Origin: Fictibacillus solisalsi
GTDB taxonomy: Bacteria > Bacillota > Bacilli > Bacillales > Fictibacillaceae
Length of the DNA stretch: 64,000 nucleotides
Assembly (NCBI RefSeq): GCF_900103485.1
Contig: NZ_FNHW01000001.1
Span: 1,027,418-1,091,417 of the forward strand
Reading direction: 5' to 3'
Below the pieces are notes generated by a model. It was not told where the DNA came from. It worked only from the letters and a program-made list of their open reading frames with translations, and made no database searches. Shown one piece after another: positions 28,137-36,420 of this stretch; the stretch's first letter is position 1; each line of letters opens with the position of its first letter. The position numbers were made by a program, and so were the translations under genes.

Positions 28137-29675
28137 GTGGAATATGTTATCGAAATGAGAAACATACGCAAAGAATTTCCTGGAATTGTTGCCAACGACA
28201 ATGTCACATTGCAGGTGAAAAAAGGTGAGATTCATGCGCTTTTGGGTGAAAACGGAGCCGGAAAATCAACCTTGATGAACGTGCTCTTCGGTTTGTATCA
28301 GCCAGAGCAGGGTGAAATCTATGTAAAAGGAAAACCCATCTCCATTACTGATCCAAATGTAGCCAACCGGCTTGGAATCGGCATGGTGCATCAGCACTTT
28401 ATGCTTGTTGAAAATTTTACTGTAACAGAAAATATTATATTAGGCAAAGAAATCACTACCGGAGGACGTGTGGATTTAAAAAAAGCGGCCAAGGAAGTCA
28501 AGGCACTTTCTGACCGCTATGGTTTATCGGTAGATCCAAACGCAAAGATTGAAAATATTTCGGTGGGTATGCAGCAACGGGTGGAAATTTTGAAAACGCT
28601 GTATCGCGGAGCTGAAATCCTTATCTTTGACGAGCCTACAGCTGTACTGACGCCGCAGGAAATTCATGAATTAATGGAAATCATGAAGAAGCTCGTAGCG
28701 GAAGGGAAATCCATTATCCTCATCACGCATAAGCTCAAAGAAATTATGGAGGCATGCGATAGATGTACCGTCATCAGAAGGGGACGCGGCATTGGCACCG
28801 TTGATGTGGCAGAAACGAATCCCGATAAGCTTGCTGCCATGATGGTAGGACGCGAAGTTAATTTTAAAGTGGATAAAACGGACGCTTCACCGAAGCACAC
28901 CGTTCTTAAGATCCAGAACCTCGTTGTAGAGGATGCGAGAAAAGTACCGGTAGTCGATGGCCTTAACCTGGAGATTAAAGCGGGGGAAATCCTCGGTATC
29001 GCAGGGGTTGACGGTAACGGACAGACGGAGCTTTTAGAAGCTATTACAGGCCTAAGAAAAGCTGTCAAGGGAACCGTTGAGCTTAACGGTAAGAGCATTA
29101 CCAACCATAAACCAAGAAAGGTTACGGAAGCAGGGCTTGGCCACATCCCCCAGGACCGGCATAAACATGGTCTTGTTCTGGATTTTTCCATTGGAACAAA
29201 TATGGTTCTGCAAACGTACTATCAGCAGCCTTTCTCAAAACATAAAATTCTTAAATTCCCGGCGATTTTTGAGAAAGCCAATCAACTCATCAAAGAATTT
29301 GATGTTCGAACGCCAAGTGAGCATACATTGGCCCGAGCGTTATCGGGAGGCAATCAGCAAAAAGCGATCATTGCCAGGGAAGTGGACAGAAGTCCAGACT
29401 TTTTGATTGCGGCCCAGCCAACCCGGGGACTTGATGTTGGGGCGATCGAATTTATCCACTCAAAGCTCATACAGGAGCGAGATAAAGGAAAAGCCGTACT
29501 TCTGCTTTCCTTTGAACTCGATGAAGTAATGAATGTCAGTGACCGGATCGCTGTCATCTATGAAGGGAAAATTGTAGCCATCGTTGATCCGAAGGAAACG
29601 ACGGAACAAGAGCTCGGGCTGCTTATGGCAGGCGGGAAGAAACAAAAAGCAGGTGATCGTAGTGAATCTCATTAA
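28137..29675 (+). CDS. nupO: Nucleoside ABC transporter ATP-binding protein (NupO type)
   Basis: 512-residue duplicated ATPase of the sugar/nucleoside importer class. Domain 1 has Walker A GENGAGKST, Q-loop HQHFML, signature NISVGMQQR and Walker B ILIFDEPTAVLT. Domain 2 has a degenerate Walker A GVDGNGQTEL, ALSGGNQQK signature and LIAAQPTRGLD in place of the DEP Walker B, as is usual in this class. Start GTG 28137 (MEYVIEMRNIRKEFPG) has AAGGGGTGA at 28123-28131; TTG 28134 is possible. The last 14 bases overlap nupP, implying coupling. Confidence 0.93.
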   Translation: MEYVIEMRNIRKEFPGIVANDNVTLQVKKGEIHALLGENGAGKSTLMNVLFGLYQPEQGEIYVKGKPISITDPNVANRLGIGMVHQHFMLVENFTVTENIILGKEITTGGRVDLKKAAKEVKALSDRYGLSVDPNAKIENISVGMQQRVEILKTLYRGAEILIFDEPTAVLTPQEIHELMEIMKKLVAEGKSIILITHKLKEIMEACDRCTVIRRGRGIGTVDVAETNPDKLAAMMVGREVNFKVDKTDASPKHTVLKIQNLVVEDARKVPVVDGLNLEIKAGEILGIAGVDGNGQTELLEAITGLRKAVKGTVELNGKSITNHKPRKVTEAGLGHIPQDRHKHGLVLDFSIGTNMVLQTYYQQPFSKHKILKFPAIFEKANQLIKEFDVRTPSEHTLARALSGGNQQKAIIAREVDRSPDFLIAAQPTRGLDVGAIEFIHSKLIQERDKGKAVLLLSFELDEVMNVSDRIAVIYEGKIVAIVDPKETTEQELGLLMAGGKKQKAGDRSESH

Positions 29676-30717
29676 AGGCCGTTTATTTCATATTCTTGTA
29701 CCCGTTGTTTCGGTTTTATTGGGGCTTCTAATCGGCGGCATAATCATGCTTGTCAGCAATTACAACCCGATTTCAGCCTATGCTGCGCTTATTGACGGCA
29801 TATTCGGGAATGGCTATAACCTTGGTGAAACCATACGTGCGGCATCTCCGCTTATTTTGTCGGGGCTAGCTGTTGCTTTTGCTTTCAGAACCGGCCTTTT
29901 TAACATCGGAGTTGAAGGGCAGCTGCTCGTCGGCTGGCTCGCTTCGGTTTATGTTGGCATTCATTTTGATCTTCCTAAAGTGATTCACCTTCCGTTTGCC
30001 ATTTTGGCAGGTGCAGCCGCGGGTGCACTGTGGGGAGTCATTCCCGGTTTTTTGAAAGCAAAGTTTAAAGTACATGAAGTTATCACAACGATCATGATGA
30101 ACTATATTGCGCTCTATACGACCAACGGAATCATTCGCGCTTACATGCTGGCGCCTGGGGAGCGGACAAAGGATATTAAAGAAACTGCGTCTCTGGCTTC
30201 ACCGTGGCTGCAGCAGCTTACCGAGTTTTCAAGGCTTCACTATGGCATTGTGGTAGCCATTCTGGCTGCACTGATCATGTGGTTCATTTTATGGAAGACC
30301 ACGACGGGATATGAATTAAGGGCCGTGGGATTCAATCAGCATGCTTCACAATATGCGGGAATCAATGTGTCAAAAAACATCGTGCTCGCCATGGCCATTT
30401 CTGGTGCATTTGCCGGTGCGGCGGGAACGATGGAAGGACTTGGAACTTATCAATACATGACCATCAATAACGCGTTTACAGGGGTCGGTTTTGACGGCAT
30501 TGCGGTCTCCCTGCTTGGTGCCAATGGCTCTGTCGGCATTATTATTGCTGCCTTGCTGTTTGGGGGGCTCAAGATCGGATCGCTTACCATGCAATCCGCA
30601 GCAGGCGTGCCGACGGAACTTGTAGGAATTGTCATCGCACTTATCATTTTCTTTGTGGCGTCAAGCTACCTGATTCGATGGCTGACCAACCGATTTACAA
30701 AAGGGGGTAAAATCTGA
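29662..30717 (+). CDS. nupP: Nucleoside ABC transporter permease (NupP type)
   Basis: 351-residue membrane permease of the BPD_transp_2 (LivHM/RbsC-like) class, about nine or ten hydrophobic segments. GLAVAFAFRTGLFNIGVEGQ is the highly conserved family block; HEVITTIMMNYIAL and AVGFNQHASQYAGINVSKN follow. Start GTG 29662 (VNLIKGRLFHILVP) lies inside the end of nupO with AGGTGAT at 29651-29657; a longer frame reaching 29584 overlaps nupO fully. Its stop shares a base with the nupQ start. Confidence 0.92.
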   Translation: MNLIKGRLFHILVPVVSVLLGLLIGGIIMLVSNYNPISAYAALIDGIFGNGYNLGETIRAASPLILSGLAVAFAFRTGLFNIGVEGQLLVGWLASVYVGIHFDLPKVIHLPFAILAGAAAGALWGVIPGFLKAKFKVHEVITTIMMNYIALYTTNGIIRAYMLAPGERTKDIKETASLASPWLQQLTEFSRLHYGIVVAILAALIMWFILWKTTTGYELRAVGFNQHASQYAGINVSKNIVLAMAISGAFAGAAGTMEGLGTYQYMTINNAFTGVGFDGIAVSLLGANGSVGIIIAALLFGGLKIGSLTMQSAAGVPTELVGIVIALIIFFVASSYLIRWLTNRFTKGGKI

Positions 30718-31679
30718 TGGATTTCTTTCAAATTCTTGCCCTTATCGTTCCAGCTGCAATCGTATCGGCAGCTCCGCTTATTCTCACGGCGCTTGGTGGA
30801 GTGCTTAGTGAACGTTCAGGCGTGGTTAACATCGGCCTTGAAGGGCTGATGATGTTCGGTGCCTTTATCGGAGCTATTTTTACGCATTATGGTGAACAGT
30901 GGGGACTTGGAGGCGGTTCTCCATGGATGAGTTTCGTGGTTGCTATTGTCGCCGGAGCCTTATTTGCCGTACCGCACGCGGTGGCCAGCATTTCTCTGAA
31001 AGCCGACCAGGTGGTCAGCGGTGTGGCACTTAACTTTTTGGCTGCAGGTCTCTCCATCTTTTTGACAAAGAAATTGTTTGGAGCCGGGCAGACGCCGGAT
31101 ATCCAGGAACGGATTGGAAAGGGTGATGTTCCTGTGCTGTCTAAGATTCCGGTGATCGGAGATCTGCTTTTCTCCAATGCGTATTCTACATCGTTTGTTG
31201 CGGTATTCCTTGCCTTTGTCGTGTGGTATATCATTTATAAAACGCCGTTCGGGCTTCGCCTCCGGTCTGTCGGGGAGCACCCGATGGCTGCAGATACCAT
31301 GGGGATCAACGTCATTAAAACGCGATACATTTCAGTAATCATGGGAGGCGCGTTTGCAGGACTCGGAGGAGCCATCTATGTGGCTTCCATCGCTGGGAAC
31401 TTCACGGGTTCCACCATTTCCGGCCAAGGTTTCATGGCTCTTGCCGCCATGATCTTCGGGAAATGGCATCCGCTGGGTGCCATGGGTGCGGCTCTCTTTT
31501 TTGGTCTTGCCCAGAGCTTGAGCATTACAGGAGAACAAATTCCGCTCCTGAAAGATATTCCTGATGTGTATCTTCTGATTTTGCCTTATGTTTTGACCAT
31601 TCTTGCCCTTGCCGGATTTGTCGGCAGAGCGGATGCACCAAAAGCATCCGGACAGCCTTACGAAAAAGGCAAACGATAA
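30717..31679 (+). CDS. nupQ: Nucleoside ABC transporter permease (NupQ type)
   Basis: 320-residue second permease of the same importer, hydrophobic throughout. Conserved blocks are GVLSERSGVVNIGLEGLMM, LKADQVVSGVALNFLAAGL and RLRSVGEHPMAADTMGINV. The start overlaps the nupP stop (TGATG). Together with NupP it should form the heterodimeric channel served by NupN and NupO. It ends the operon and is followed by a terminator. Substrate is inferred from the B. subtilis homologue. Confidence 0.93.
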   Translation: MDFFQILALIVPAAIVSAAPLILTALGGVLSERSGVVNIGLEGLMMFGAFIGAIFTHYGEQWGLGGGSPWMSFVVAIVAGALFAVPHAVASISLKADQVVSGVALNFLAAGLSIFLTKKLFGAGQTPDIQERIGKGDVPVLSKIPVIGDLLFSNAYSTSFVAVFLAFVVWYIIYKTPFGLRLRSVGEHPMAADTMGINVIKTRYISVIMGGAFAGLGGAIYVASIAGNFTGSTISGQGFMALAAMIFGKWHPLGAMGAALFFGLAQSLSITGEQIPLLKDIPDVYLLILPYVLTILALAGFVGRADAPKASGQPYEKGKR

Positions 31680-31684
31680 GAACC

Positions 31685-31722
31685 AGAGCCTGTTTCCCTT
31701 GGGGAGCAGGCTCTTTATTTCT
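31685..31722 (+). terminator. Terminator of the nup operon
   Basis: agagcctg/caggctct stem, with CCC/GGG pairing in its loop, then tttatttctt. Confidence 0.75.
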
Positions 31723-31771
31723 TCTTCAGGCAGGAAAAGTCATGTTTGCTATGGAAAGTGGGTACACTAGA

Positions 31772-31788
31772 AAGTATGATTCATACTT
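31772..31788. promoter_or_regulatory. Perfect palindrome upstream of ymfF
   Basis: AAGTATGA-T-TCATACTT, eight-base arms around one base, ending five bases before the ymfF ribosome-binding site AAAGGAGG. With no room for an RNA loop it looks like a DNA operator, of unknown owner. Confidence 0.45.
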
Positions 31789-31807
31789 ATAAAAAGGAGG
31801 AACCGAA

Positions 31808-33088
31808 ATGACACTTGTAGACCATCACGTGGCGGATTTGCCCGGAATGACCTTACATACGATCGAAACAACCAAATATAAGACCACTTCTTTAATACTG
31901 CAGATTAAAAGCCCGATTACAGAAGAAGAAGTAACCAAAAGAGCCTTGCTTCCCTATGTGCTGCAAAGCGGCACTGAACGCTATCCGAGCAGCAAAGAGC
32001 TTCGTGCTGCACTTGATAGCCTTTACGGGGCAACGCTTGGAGTGGACCTTTCCAAAAAAGGTGAATACCAGATCATCACCTTGCGAATGGATGTGGCGAA
32101 TGAAAAATTTTTGAGCGACAACACGCCCTTGCTTGACCGGGCGTTTGCATTGCTTTCCCAGGTGCTCCTGAAGCCGGCCAAACAAGGTGAAGCGTTCCTG
32201 CCCCGGATAGTTCAAAAGGAAAAGCGGTCGTTAAAACAGCAGATTGAATCGATTTATGACGATAAAATGAGATATGCCAACAAGCGCCTGATTGAAGAAA
32301 TGTTTGAAGAAGAACCGTACCGCTTCAATGTATACGGCAGTAAGCAGGAAGTGGATCCAATCACGCCCGAAACACTGTATGACTATTACCAAAAAGTAAT
32401 AAAAGAAGATGAAATTCATCTTTATGCGGTCGGTGATGTTTCAAAGGATGCACTGCAGGAATTGGCAAAAAAACATTTTGAATTTCCACAGGACAGAACG
32501 GAACCGAAACGAACCTCTCCATCTGGCAAGCAAAGGGTGGACGAAGTTAAGGAAATTTTTGAAGAACAGGAAGTGCAGCAAGGAAAGCTGCATATGGGTT
32601 ATAGAACCTATATCACATATAGCGATCCGGAATACCTTGCCCTTCAGGTATTCAATGGGGTGTTCGGCGGATTTTCACATTCTAAGCTGTTTATGAACGT
32701 TCGTGAAAAAGAGAGCCTCGCATATTATGCTGCTTCACGCTTTGAAAGTCATAAAGGCATCATTTTTGTGATGTCAGGCATTGAGACCAATAACTATGAA
32801 AAAACCGTGAAAATCATCAATGAACAGCTCGAGGAAGTTCGAAACGGAAACATTACCGACGGGGAACTTGAACAGACGAAAGCTATGATTAGAAACCAAA
32901 TCCTAGAAACCGTAGATGATTCAACCGGCCTGGTGGAGGTTCTTTATCATGAAGTGGTTTCCCGCCATAAACGGACCATCGAGGAATGGCTCGAAGGCAT
33001 TCAGAATGTCACGAAGGAACAAGTCAGGGATGTCTCCCAAAAGATTCAGCTGGATACCATTTATTTCTTAAAAGGGAGGGGAGAATGA
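31808..33088 (+). CDS. ymfF: M16-family peptidase-like protein YmfF (inactive subunit)
   Basis: 426-residue pitrilysin-fold protein. The zinc motif HxxEH is absent: the region that should hold it reads ALLPYVLQSGTERYPS. Other fold features remain, for example VYGSKQEVDPITPETLYDYYQ, HMGYRTYITYSDPEYLALQVFNG in part and EKESLAYYAASRFE. Start ATG 31808 follows AAAGGAGGAACC. Its end overlaps ymfH, which has the intact motif, so the two probably form a heterodimer like other M16 pairs. Homologues stand at the same place in B. subtilis. Confidence 0.92.
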   Translation: MTLVDHHVADLPGMTLHTIETTKYKTTSLILQIKSPITEEEVTKRALLPYVLQSGTERYPSSKELRAALDSLYGATLGVDLSKKGEYQIITLRMDVANEKFLSDNTPLLDRAFALLSQVLLKPAKQGEAFLPRIVQKEKRSLKQQIESIYDDKMRYANKRLIEEMFEEEPYRFNVYGSKQEVDPITPETLYDYYQKVIKEDEIHLYAVGDVSKDALQELAKKHFEFPQDRTEPKRTSPSGKQRVDEVKEIFEEQEVQQGKLHMGYRTYITYSDPEYLALQVFNGVFGGFSHSKLFMNVREKESLAYYAASRFESHKGIIFVMSGIETNNYEKTVKIINEQLEEVRNGNITDGELEQTKAMIRNQILETVDDSTGLVEVLYHEVVSRHKRTIEEWLEGIQNVTKEQVRDVSQKIQLDTIYFLKGRGE

Positions 33089-34377
33089 TGGAACAAATCC
33101 ATTTTAACCAGCTTAAAGAAACTTTGAACCACAAAACTCTTCCGAACGGCCTGAAAGTGTATATCCTGGAAAAAAAGGATTTTAACAAAACATATGCTAC
33201 ATTCACGACTCACTATGGTTCAGTGGACAACCACTTTGTCCCGCTTGGGAAACAGGAAAAGGTGAAAGTTCCGGATGGCATAGCCCATTTTCTAGAGCAT
33301 AAGCTTTTTGAAAAGGAGCATGGGGACGTTTTCCAGGACTTCAGCAAGCAGGGAGCATCCGCGAACGCGTTTACCACGTTTAACCGCACTGCCTACTTAT
33401 TTTCAACGACCGGCGACGTGGAAAAAAACTTGACCACTCTTATTGATTTTGTTCAGGCACCATATTTTACAGAAAAAACGGTGGAAAAGGAAAAAGGAAT
33501 AATCGGACAGGAAATAAGGATGTATGATGATAATCCGGACTGGCGGGTGTACTTTGGCCTGATTGCCAATATGTACAAAAATCATCCTGTGGCTATTGAT
33601 ATCGCGGGAACGGTGGAATCCATTGCAAAAATCACGAAGGATGATCTGTACGAATGCTACAATACCTTTTATCATCCGAGCAATATGCTCCTCTTTATTG
33701 TCGGCCCGGTTGATGCTGAAAAAATTATGGATCTTGTGGAAAAAAACCAGGCAGGCAAGGATTACAAAGACCAGCCGCCGATCGATCGCTTTTTTGAGGA
33801 AGAACCGGCTGAACCGGCCAACAGAAAAGAGGTGCTGCACATGCCTGTGCAAACGCCAAAGTGCTATATGGGATATAAGGAGAAGCGGCCGCAGCGAAGC
33901 GGGAAAGACCTCCTTGTCCGTGAATTGTCCATCAACCTGTTATTGGAGATGATGTTGGGCAAAAGCACAAAAAATTATGAAAAACTATATGAAGAAGGCT
34001 TAATTGATCCTTCCTTTTCGTTTGACTATACCGAAGAGATGGGATTTGGCTTTTCCATGATCGGCGGGGATACAACCGACCCGGATACGTTTGCACAGCG
34101 TATTTCCGAAATGGTAAATGAATTCAAACAGCAATCACTGAATGAAGAAGATCTTGAACGGGCGAGGAAAAAGAAAATCGGCTCGTTTCTCAGAGCGCTG
34201 AATTCTCCTGAATTTATTGCCAACCAATTTACCCGGTATGAATTTAATGAGATGAATCTTTTTGATGTAATCCCTACTTTTGAGGAACTGACCGTCAAGC
34301 AGCTTCAGGACGCGTTAAACGACCATTTTCAGGATAGCCAGCTGACCGTTTGTCAGGTAAAGAAGAAACAGTCATAA
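33085..34377 (+). CDS. ymfH: M16-family zinc metallopeptidase YmfH
   Basis: 430-residue pitrilysin-family peptidase with an intact inverted zinc motif, H68-F-L-E71-H72, and the distal glutamate region EKEKGIIGQEIRMYDDNPDW. Start ATG 33085 overlaps the ymfF stop (ATGA); a second ATG at 33088 is equally well placed behind AGGGAGGGG. A longer frame reaching 32986 lies within ymfF and is rejected. Likely the catalytic partner of YmfF. Substrate unknown. Confidence 0.93.
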   Translation: MMEQIHFNQLKETLNHKTLPNGLKVYILEKKDFNKTYATFTTHYGSVDNHFVPLGKQEKVKVPDGIAHFLEHKLFEKEHGDVFQDFSKQGASANAFTTFNRTAYLFSTTGDVEKNLTTLIDFVQAPYFTEKTVEKEKGIIGQEIRMYDDNPDWRVYFGLIANMYKNHPVAIDIAGTVESIAKITKDDLYECYNTFYHPSNMLLFIVGPVDAEKIMDLVEKNQAGKDYKDQPPIDRFFEEEPAEPANRKEVLHMPVQTPKCYMGYKEKRPQRSGKDLLVRELSINLLLEMMLGKSTKNYEKLYEEGLIDPSFSFDYTEEMGFGFSMIGGDTTDPDTFAQRISEMVNEFKQQSLNEEDLERARKKKIGSFLRALNSPEFIANQFTRYEFNEMNLFDVIPTFEELTVKQLQDALNDHFQDSQLTVCQVKKKQS

Positions 34378-34391
34378 TGAAAGAAAAAAGA

Positions 34392-34421
34392 GCATCCCTG
34401 CGCAGAGCGGGGATGTTTTTT
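34392..34421 (+). terminator. Terminator after ymfH
   Basis: gcatccct/ggggatgt stem (two G-U pairs) with further gc/gc pairing inside, followed by six T residues; 16 bases before the ymfI start, so probably leaky. Confidence 0.75.
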
Positions 34422-34437
34422 AAGCAGGTGAATAAAA

Positions 34438-35166
34438 ATGTCAAAATGGGTTCTTGTGACCGGGGCGAGCGGCGGAATTGGCTCCAGCATTTCCCGCGTG
34501 CTGGCAGCGGCTGGCTACTCCCTCATTCTTCATTACAATCAGGGGGCAGAGCAGGCAAAACAGCTTGAAAAAGAGCTTGTTGATCGATACCAGACCGAAA
34601 TTTTACTACTGCAGGCAGACTTGTCACTGAAGGAAGGCACAGAAAAACTGCTTTCCTCCCTGTTTGTCCCTGTGGGTGCCGTGATCCATAATAGTGCCTC
34701 CTCCTATTATGGGCTGCTGACCGATATGGAGCAGGAAACGATGGAAAGGATGATCCACCTTAATCTTACCAGTCCCATTATGATCACGAAGCATGTGCTA
34801 CCCCAAATGGTCAAAAGAGGAAAAGGGAATATTATCGCTGTTTCATCAGTTTGGGGAGCGGCTGGTGCTTCTTGCGAAGTGCTTTATTCCGCCTTGAAAG
34901 GCGGATTGAATACCTTTGTTAAGGCGATGGCTAAAGAAGCCGCCCCAAGCGGTATTCGGGTAAACGGCATTGCACCAGGCGCTGTGGAAACAAAAATGAT
35001 GAGCGGGTTTTCTGAAGAAGAGCTTCAGAACCTGAACGATGAGATTCCCGCAGGACGTCTCGGAAAACCGGAAGAGATTGCCGAAATCGCTCTGTTTTTA
35101 CTTTCCGATAAATCCTCCTATATAAATGGCCATGTAATTACCGCGAGCGGTGGGTGGTATAGTTAA
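34438..35166 (+). CDS. ymfI: Short-chain dehydrogenase/reductase YmfI
   Basis: 242-residue classical SDR. N-terminal cofactor motif TGASGGIG (about 8-15), NSASSYYG in place of the usual NNAG, catalytic serine in AVSSVWG, and Y150-x3-K154 in YSALKGG. Extended PGAVETKM and SSYINGHVITASGGW complete the fold. Homologues resemble 3-oxoacyl-ACP reductase, but the substrate is not known. Start ATG 34438 has AAGCAGGTG. It lies between ymfH and ymfJ as in B. subtilis. Confidence 0.92.
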   Translation: MSKWVLVTGASGGIGSSISRVLAAAGYSLILHYNQGAEQAKQLEKELVDRYQTEILLLQADLSLKEGTEKLLSSLFVPVGAVIHNSASSYYGLLTDMEQETMERMIHLNLTSPIMITKHVLPQMVKRGKGNIIAVSSVWGAAGASCEVLYSALKGGLNTFVKAMAKEAAPSGIRVNGIAPGAVETKMMSGFSEEELQNLNDEIPAGRLGKPEEIAEIALFLLSDKSSYINGHVITASGGWYS

Positions 35167-35245
35167 AATTTGTCCTTGGGCATGCATAATTCACCTTTCT
35201 TCTTGAAATATTAAGGGATGTACCATATTTTAAGGAGGAACAAAC

Positions 35246-35497
35246 ATGTCTGTATTAGATAACTTTGGACAATGGAAGAGTTTTCTCTCTGACCGCCTTG
35301 AACATGCTCAAGGGCAAGGGATGGATCAATCAACAGTTTCCAACCTCGCTACAGAGATCGGCGGATACCTTGCATCCCATGTTGACCCTAAAAATTCTGA
35401 GGAAAAAGTTCTTGCTGATCTTTGGAATGTGGCCAGCGACGAGGAAAAACATGCCATTGCCAACATGATGGTAAAAATGGTTCAGAAGGATAGCTGA
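35246..35497 (+). CDS. ymfJ: YmfJ, DUF3243 protein
   Basis: 83-residue acidic protein of the DUF3243 family, nearly all helical by composition. Conserved stretch NLATEIGGYLASHVDPKNSEEKVL lies in the middle (split here as NLATEIGGYL and SHVDPKN). Start ATG 35246 has AAGGAGGAA. It is a monocistronic unit: 79 bases after ymfI and closed by a perfect 15-base-pair terminator. Function unknown. Confidence 0.92.
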   Translation: MSVLDNFGQWKSFLSDRLEHAQGQGMDQSTVSNLATEIGGYLASHVDPKNSEEKVLADLWNVASDEEKHAIANMMVKMVQKDS

Positions 35498-35501
35498 CTT
35501 T

Positions 35502-35544
35502 AAAGGATGTTAAGAATTTTTCTTAACATCCTTTTATTTTTTCT
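35502..35544 (+). terminator. Terminator of ymfJ
   Basis: Perfect 15-base-pair stem (aaaggatgttaagaa with its complement), loop ttt, then tattttttc. Confidence 0.93.
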
Positions 35545-35621
35545 TTCATAATAATTTGAAATCAGATATTATTAAGTAATGAAGCGGTAATCAATACGGA
35601 AAAATGAAAGGGAGTTGAAGA

Positions 35622-36395
35622 ATGGACGAACAGGAATGGTACCTTGAATATGAAATCAATAAAAATCGTCCTGGGCTCCTTGGTGATATATCATCTCTTT
35701 TGGGAATGCTTGGAATCAATATCGTGACGATTAATGGCGTGGACAATGGGAGGCGGGGTCTTCTCCTCTTGGTAGACAAACAGGAGAAGGTGGAACGGCT
35801 TCGCTCAATCCTTCAATCCATGGATAATATTACGGTTACAAAATTCCGGAAGCCAAAGCTGCGAGACATTTTGGCAGTGCGGCATGGACGATACATACAA
35901 CGTGATGCGGACGACAAAAAAACATTCCGGTTTGTCAGGGATGAATTGGGCCTGCTTGTCGATTTTTTGGCCGAGCTTTATAAAGTGGAAGGCCACAAGC
36001 TGATTGGTATCCGGGGCATGCCGCGCGTAGGCAAAACCGAATCCATTGTTGCGTCAAGTGTTTGTGCGAGCAAAAAATGGGTATTTATATCTTCTACGCT
36101 TCTTAAACAAACCATGCGTGTTCAGCTGGCTGACGATGAATACAGTACAAACAATGTTTATATCATTGATGGCATTGTATCGTCACGCCGTTCCAATGAG
36201 CGGCACTGGCAGCTTATCCGAGAAATTATGCGCATGCCTACAGCAAAAGTGATTGAGCATCCTGATGTGTTCGTTCAACAAACGGAATACAGCATGGATG
36301 ATTTTGATTATATTATTGAATTGCGAAACGACCCGAACGAAGCAATCACGTATGAAGTAATCGAAACAGATGTAGGATTTTCCGCATTTGAATGA
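35622..36395 (+). CDS. ymfK: YmfK, DUF3388 protein with ACT-like and P-loop parts
   Basis: 257-residue conserved protein of unknown function. Residues 5-75 look like an ACT-type regulatory domain (YEINKNRPGLLGDISSLLGMLGINI, given here as RPGLLGDISSLLGMLGINI). A Walker A motif GMPRVGKT occupies 132-139, followed by SSTLLKQTMR and NVYIIDGIVSS, a plausible Walker B region without the usual double acid. This suggests a ligand-sensing nucleotide-binding protein; no activity is established. Start ATG 35622 has GAAAGGGAG. It precedes ymfM by 25 bases and is conserved there in Bacillus. Confidence 0.9.
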   Translation: MDEQEWYLEYEINKNRPGLLGDISSLLGMLGINIVTINGVDNGRRGLLLLVDKQEKVERLRSILQSMDNITVTKFRKPKLRDILAVRHGRYIQRDADDKKTFRFVRDELGLLVDFLAELYKVEGHKLIGIRGMPRVGKTESIVASSVCASKKWVFISSTLLKQTMRVQLADDEYSTNNVYIIDGIVSSRRSNERHWQLIREIMRMPTAKVIEHPDVFVQQTEYSMDDFDYIIELRNDPNEAITYEVIETDVGFSAFE

Positions 36396-36420
36396 CTTCA
36401 ATTAGTGGAAGGTGGTAAAC

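Noticed and set aside
35203-35231. Sigma-A promoter of ymfJ (TTGAAA, 17-base spacer, TATTTT)
   Set aside because: It would place the start site inside the ymfJ ribosome-binding site, so it cannot give a translatable leader.
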